NCBI RefSeq assembly: GCF_003144195.1
Contig: NW_020290011.1
Span: forward strand, 186,001-250,000
Length of the DNA stretch: 64,000 bases
Reading direction: 5' to 3'
Origin: Ceraceosorus guamensis
Taxonomy: Eukaryota > Basidiomycota > Exobasidiomycetes > Ceraceosorales > Ceraceosoraceae
The position numbers and the translations under genes were made by a program. How positions within the stretch are numbered: position 1 is the first letter of the stretch; each line of letters opens with the position of its first letter. Shown here piece by piece: positions 58,665-64,000 of this stretch. A model generated the notes under the pieces. The model saw nothing but the letters and a program-made list of their open reading frames with translations, was not told where the DNA came from and did no database searches.

Positions 58665-60041
58665 GATGCTTCGCTCCCACATGAGCTCTTTTTCCACTCC
58701 AAGAGGCCTGTTTTGTTGCACAGGTGCACACATGTCACATTAGAATATCATCTTCATGCCCTTGAAAAAAGATCGCGGTTCACAGCGAGGCCTTGAGCCC
58801 TGATTCGCAAGACACAGCCCCGTTGCAGCCCCAGAAAATCTCTCATTGTCGTCTTGCACCCGAGTCACGTCCATGCGAAAGCACAGGGAAGTGATCAGGA
58901 TGTCTTGGGAGTGTCCTTACTGAGCACTTTGAACGCTACGATTCGGAGACGCCCCTATCTGTAATCTCGCGCTTCAGGGGCAATGCAAGTCCAGGGATGG
59001 GGGTCTCAGCCGTCCAAATGAGCCTCTCTGAACTCGCAAATCTACCACGCAAGACAAGCCGTGAGTCTGTGTCAACAGTCGAGACATCAAATAGCACCGT
59101 ATATCAAAAATTTGGGAGTTTTGAAACGTGAGTCCAAAGAGAGGGGATCTACACAGCTCAATTCACGTGGTTCAAAAGTGGTAGCGGTGAATGAGCAACA
59201 GTCACGTGAGTCAAGAGTAATAATCTTGCACATGAACATTCTTGATTCTTGACTCAAGACTGAAGGATGACCTAGCCGTCCAAATCCATGTTGGAGCCGA
59301 GGCACGTGTCTAATCCAAAATTCTGAACCTTGAAATCGAGTGTCAAGTCTTGAGCTTACTTGCGAGATGGTCAATTAAGCCTCGAATTCAAATGACAGTG
59401 GTAGCTTGAATTCGATTCTACAGGCACTTGGATCAGATCGTGAAATTTGAAATTTGGATTTCAATCACATCAAAATTTTCAATCAAGGGTCTTGAGTCAA
59501 AAGTTTAGCCACGTGAATCAAGAATTGCTGCCGATGACTCAATCTTGAATTTGAATCAAAATCAAAATCAACAGCGAAATCAACTCACGTGACTTGAGAT
59601 TTACCTACAAGAATCAACAATCAGAATTATTAAATTTGAATTTTGAATTATGGATCAGAAGAATACTGAATGACTTTTGACTTGACTGTCTCTCGCGCGA
59701 AATAACGCGCGTCAGCAATTTCATCACGTGAAGGGTAGGTTTTCGTTTTCAGATTCAAGATTCATTGATTTCAGGTTTCAGGTTTTAGGAAAGGCGTAAA
59801 CCTGATGGGTGAGCATGTGCGTCACTCAAGACTGAGTCCCACACTCACGACTCTCGCGTCGCCGCCACCGTCCCCAGTCAGCTGAAACTTGCCAGTCTGT
59901 GGTTTCGCGCTTGCTGCCGTCTTTGACATTGGTGATTCCTGGATTCACCATTCTGATTGTCCGAGCCAGTACCTTGTGCTGCTTAGTGGCAAGCCGCTAA
60001 ACGGTATTCGTCGGAGCCTCAAGCTAGCAAAGCGGACTTCA

Positions 60042-60083
60042 GGTTTGAGGTTTGAGGTTTTGGGTTTTGGGTTTTGGGTTTTG
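60042..60083. repeat. Six heptamers, (GGTTTGA)2(GGTTTTG)4
   Basis: Six adjacent seven-base units: two GGTTTGA then four GGTTTTG. The G-rich runs on one strand could form a G-quadruplex (four GGG-type tracts spaced by TTTT). It is about 260 bp upstream of the lipase-GTPase start codon. Confidence 0.85.
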
Positions 60084-60240
60084 CAATTTGCGATTTGCTG
60101 TCACTCCAATGCGCTAGGAATGCTCTTGACACATACGCATCGGCGCAGAGGGCATCCACGCAGTCTGGTAGCAGTTTGTCGTGTTGAGCACCTCGCGTTG
60201 TGACGGAGCTCTACGTAGTCAAAGATGAGAGCCCAAAAGG

Positions 60241-60248
60241 TTTAAATA
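60241..60248 (+). promoter_or_regulatory. TATA-like box of the lipase-GTPase gene
   Basis: TTTAAATA lies about 100 bp upstream of the ATG at 60341 and is followed by a C/T/A-rich leader (ACTCTCCTCACCTCC). The assignment is by position and sequence. Confidence 0.45.
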
Positions 60249-60340
60249 GGACGTCTGGAAGGTTGATGAGACTCCCTCATTGACAAAACTTCACTCTCCT
60301 CACCTCCAATCCAGCCACCACTCCGTGCGCACCTACAGAG

Positions 60341-63300
60341 ATGACCTCTACGGGTCCCAAGCTTTCTCCACAATACCTCGAGCTCTCGAGTTCCGACGAT
60401 ACCGATGAGACTGAGCTGGCTCGACGCGAACTCACGTTGGCGGGCGCGTCTACTGTGAGCCTTCTAGCTTACGCCGATTGCAGCTCTTCTCAAGCCCTGC
60501 AAGGCATCTTTGGCTCGGAAGCATTCAGTACTGCGCGGAAGATGAATGCTATTTCGGAGTTGTACTTACTTCCTCCAGTCTCTGTGGAAACGTCGAAGCT
60601 GCCCCCTTTAGTATTGGCTTGGTCAAATCGCTTGCAGACTTGGTTCATTGGCTTCTGCGGCACCCGTACGCTGGCGGATCTCAAGGTGGACATCAACGTA
60701 AATCACACACCCGATCCTGATCTGGCTTCGTGCTTTCACAGCGGTTTTTACAAGCGTGCGATGCTTTACAAAGATTTCGTGCGACGCCTGAGCCTCGATG
60801 CGCGGGTGGTGCTATGCGGTCATAGCTTGGGGTACGTACACTTCTCATGAAACTCTGCGCCGTCACGAACTGACGTCCTGACCTCGCGGCTTTGCAGAGG
60901 CGCCATTGCAGCTATTGTTGGGTACTGCGTACTCGCCGGGCTGGGTTCAAATAAGGTCCTCAAGAACACCTGGACCTCAGCTCATCCCGATACCACAACC
61001 ACTTGCTTATCAGTCGTGACTTTTGGTGCTCCTGCCACGATGGTCACGGAAATCAAATCCAACACTGCCCGACCCCACTTACGTCTGCGTGGCTTAATTC
61101 ACCATATCATCAATCGCGAGGACAAGATTCCTTTCCTGCTCGCGAGAAGCTACTGGGGAATGTTCAGCAGTGTCTATCAAACCGGGCTCTTTGGGATTGG
61201 CGCTGTGGTACCAGAGGCTGTGCCCGCCTTGGAAGGCCTCAAATGGGTTTTGCAGACATGGTTCAACGAAAGAGGCCATTTCGCGCACTTTGGGACGCTA
61301 TACTTGCTAGGCTATGAGCCTAACAGACCTGACCCAACCTGCTGCAGGGTGACGTCTGAGGATGGTCTTCCTACTTTGCCCAACATCAACGTCGCAGATG
61401 TGGAGAGATTTCACTCGATGAGGCACTACAACGACTGCGTCGAGCGAGCATTCCGTCTAAAGGACAAGCATGGGTTGCTAGGAAGCCCTTCACAAGCGAA
61501 CGGTCATCTTGATGCCCTGCAATTGCCTGCAAGACCATTCAGCGCGAATATCACTGTCTACGACGATCGCATATCGATGGCGTTGGAAATCTCCAATCAA
61601 TTTCTACCATTCACAGTGCACAGCATTATCTACCAGGTAGATGGCCACAACGTCATGCCAGATTTCTCATCGTTTGGTGAAGTACGCAGCAACGGTTTGG
61701 TGAGCACAAAACGCTAGGCTGGCCCGAATGTTCAGGTACTCACTCCTCGCAATTCATCATGCTATATTCTACAGATCTCTGTAGCCGTGCTTGTCCATTT
61801 GCGCAAGGACGGGTCTGGTTCTGTCCGCGAAATTCTGGACAAGCTGCTTGGCCTTCGGACATCTGTCACCCTGCTGGACGCTTTTGACCGAGCCCTGACT
61901 GTGACGGTCAGCGACGAAGACGTCCATCTTGCTGATCTTCGCGATCTCAGCATGTCCTCCACGTTCCGTTCCCTCCGACGAGCCATGATTGTGGCTTTTG
62001 CACAACAAAGTGGACATGTGCTGCGTATCAAAGCTTCAGAAGATGCGAACACAACACCAGCGCAGCGTGTTCACAATCGACAGGAAGCTAGGACGCTTTG
62101 TCCGGAGGCCAGCACATTTGCGACGCGAATCGACAGGCTGTGCTCCCAAGCACAACCTTCTGTCTTAATCTCACAGCTACCTCATGCTATGATGCTTATT
62201 TCGGAGTTTTGGTATGAGGGCGAGACAACGACCCGAGACGGCCAGCAGCGTGCAGCTCAAGTCGATCTCGACACATTGGATGCCGAGGGTTTAACTCGCG
62301 AGCAGCAGCTTCTCGCACTGATACCGCAAGCTTGTTCGCCAGGCGTCAAAATTCTGCTACATCAAATCCTCATCAATATCGACGCGAAGTCGACTGCGTA
62401 TTGCAAGCCTCGCGATATAAGCCAAGATGTAGACATGACCACCACCCTCGGTCAGGTCGACGCTGGCACAGCAACACGATTTCGTCTCGCGCTGGAGGTG
62501 TTCAGCGAGGAGCTGTACGAGCGCGGTACCGACCCCGATGAAGCAATCAAGCAAGCAAAGGTTCAGACTCGCAAGCTTCTGGACATCATGAAGCTTAGTC
62601 ATGCCATCATCCTTAGCCAGCTAGATGCTTCACCAGACTGCTTCGTATGTCAAACCGACGCGTACGCCGCTCTAGCTGGCGCGGCAGGGGCCATCTTGCC
62701 TGCATACTGGGCTGGCAGGAGCTCCATTGCCTGGATAGGTGCTCTACTGGGAGCTCAAAACAATGCAGGCATCTTTTTTGGTGCATTGACGCTCTCTGTG
62801 CACGGACTCAGCCTGTTCTTCACTAGCGTCGCCATGCACCTCATTGTCAACACCTTGCACGCTCGTCGTGCTCGCGACGCCCTTTTAGAATCGGAGTACA
62901 ACTCCATGCTCGGCGTCTCGAGAGCCGCTTTGGACCTTCAGTCGGAGCCTTTCGATATGATACGAGAAGAGGCGTTGAAAGACAAAATCTCAAGGAGCGA
63001 TTCACGCATCCTGAGTCCAGCAACGATCGATCACTGGAAGAAAGCGATACAAGAAGGTCTACACCGCGTCTCAGGCTCTCCGATCGCACTTCAGTACCAC
63101 AGACCGTCAAGCTTCTGGGCTAAGTGGCTGTTCGACGTGTGCCAAGTGGCGTGCATTCGAGCAGACCTGGCTCGACGGGTCTATGTAGGCTACGAAGGTC
63201 CCACGGAAGTCGGCAAGACAAGCACCTTAGCCATGGTCACCGCTGCTGATCCTAGAGTCTTTGCATCCGGCGATGCCCTAAGAAATCGCACGACCGAGAT

Positions 63301-64000
63301 ACAGCTCTGGGCGCGTGACTCGAGCCGTAGTGCAGCAGTGTACTGCGATTTTCCGGGCTCGGACGACCGAGACCAAGAGCTCCGCGAGGTCGCTGGTCTT
63401 TGCCGCGACATTCTCGATGTGATCATTTTTGTGGTGCCCATTACAGCTCAGCGTGGTCAAGGGAGGAAAAAAGTCATTCGAGAAATTGCAGACTACCTTC
63501 TTCAGCGCGAGAAAAGCAAAGATTTTCGTCCTTTTCTTATTCTGGCAGCGAAGGTCGATCAGCTCAGCTTCAATCGTAGCAAGAAAGAGGCCTTCGACGA
63601 GAATCTCGAAGCAAGCCGACAACAATTGGTAGCTCAACTCAAAGAAGAGATCCGGGGTCGCAATACCGAAGCTCTACCAGCCACGGTTGAAGAGAGCATT
63701 CTGACTTGGGAGGCTTCTCGAATTCAGAGCGGCAAGTCTCCAAGTCTTATCCACATCGTCAAGACGACGCTTGAAGACTCAGTCAAGCCTTACACGAACT
63801 GGGCTCAGATGAATTACAGCAGCGACGCGCCACTGGCTGATTGCCCCGAAGGCACTGATTACAAGATCGTAGAGACCGCCCTCCAGCATCATCTCTACAC
63901 GCTCGCCGAGCAAGGAGTCATCTGGGACATCGTCTCTCTCAGAACTTGGCTTGCTACCTTAGCCCCGGGTAGCGTTCCCGGCACAGGCCTTGGTCGACGC
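60341..64000 (+). CDS. Class-3 lipase / membrane / P-loop GTPase fusion protein, partial at right edge
   Basis: Exons 60341-60831, 60898-61699 and 61775 to beyond 64000 give 1173 residues with no stop before the edge. Residues about 30-430 are a class-3 lipase: GFCGTRT oxyanion region (104-110), nucleophile Ser162 in GHSLGG (formed across the first junction), VVTFGAP, Asp239 in NREDKIP, His294 in FAHFG, then MRHYNDC. Residues 432-725 are mainly helical. Residues about 728-790 are hydrophobic and probably form two membrane helices with a short turn. A GTPase domain follows: Walker A GPTEVGKTS (906-914), switch-I-like Thr937-938, DFPG (956-959) for G3, and AKVD (1023-1026) for a degenerate G4. 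Both lipase and GTPase sites look intact. Donors are GTACGT and GTGAGC. It is probably a membrane-bound, nucleotide-switched lipid hydrolase (inference). The C-terminus is unknown. Confidence 0.82.

Larger units (their letters stand above)
58665..60340. promoter_or_regulatory. AT-richer spacer with six CACGTG boxes, upstream of the lipase-GTPase gene
   Basis: About 1.7 kb with no gene. CACGTG occurs at 59164, 59203, 59303, 59510, 59586 and 59725, six times in under 600 bp, mixed with GAATCAAG/TCTTGA motifs. A heptamer array follows at 60042-60083 and a TATA-like TTTAAATA at 60241. The base composition is clearly more AT-rich than neighbouring spacers. CACGTG is the core bound by bHLH factors in fungi. 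Confidence 0.6.

Noticed and set aside
1-64000. Provirus, transposon or CRISPR array
   Set aside because: I saw no reverse transcriptase, integrase, transposase or capsid motifs, no paired long terminal repeats, and no regularly spaced direct repeats.

Overview
The window is nuclear DNA of a basidiomycete fungus, most likely a smut-type member of Ustilaginomycotina. That placement is an inference. It rests on GC-rich, mostly intron-poor genes with short introns, donors that are overwhelmingly GTGAGT/GTGAGC, long low-complexity extensions on conserved proteins, and intergenic DNA full of short TGACTC-, CACGTG- and GAATC-type motifs. I reconstructed about 20 protein genes by joining exons at splice sites. 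I found no rRNA, tRNA, CRISPR array, provirus or intact transposon.

Left part (0-17.3 kb), mostly metabolic and secreted proteins: a possible gene end at the left edge; a complete five-exon zinc alcohol dehydrogenase of the cinnamyl-alcohol type (-); a secreted LIP-family lipase-like protein whose nucleophile serine is alanine (+); a secreted FAD-linked oxidase (-); a seven-exon aldo-keto reductase (+); an orphan protein with an HExxH metal site (-); a small uncertain gene (-); and a MAPEG-like membrane protein (+).

Middle part (17.6-52 kb), mostly housekeeping: MCM4 (-) divergent from CBF5/dyskerin (+); a class-I glutamine amidotransferase-like protein (-); ATG16 (-); a very large alpha/beta hydrolase (+); a copper-fist transcription factor (+); an MPDU1-type PQ-loop protein with a long extra tail (-); a 4.9-kb gene-free gap with microsatellites; a SAM-like protein with a C-terminal membrane anchor (+); an AlkB-like dioxygenase (-); and an RRM-like, probably mitochondrial, protein (-).

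Right part (52.5-64 kb) looks accessory: two orphan proteins (774 and 581 residues), an AT-richer spacer with six CACGTG boxes and heptamer repeats, and then a gene running off the right edge. It encodes a class-3 lipase with an intact-looking catalytic triad, a helical linker, a hydrophobic probable two-helix membrane segment and a P-loop GTPase domain in one open frame. This lipase-membrane-GTPase protein is the best candidate in the window for an undescribed system. Its combination of a lipid-cleaving effector and a nucleotide switch resembles defence or incompatibility proteins, but that role is inference only.
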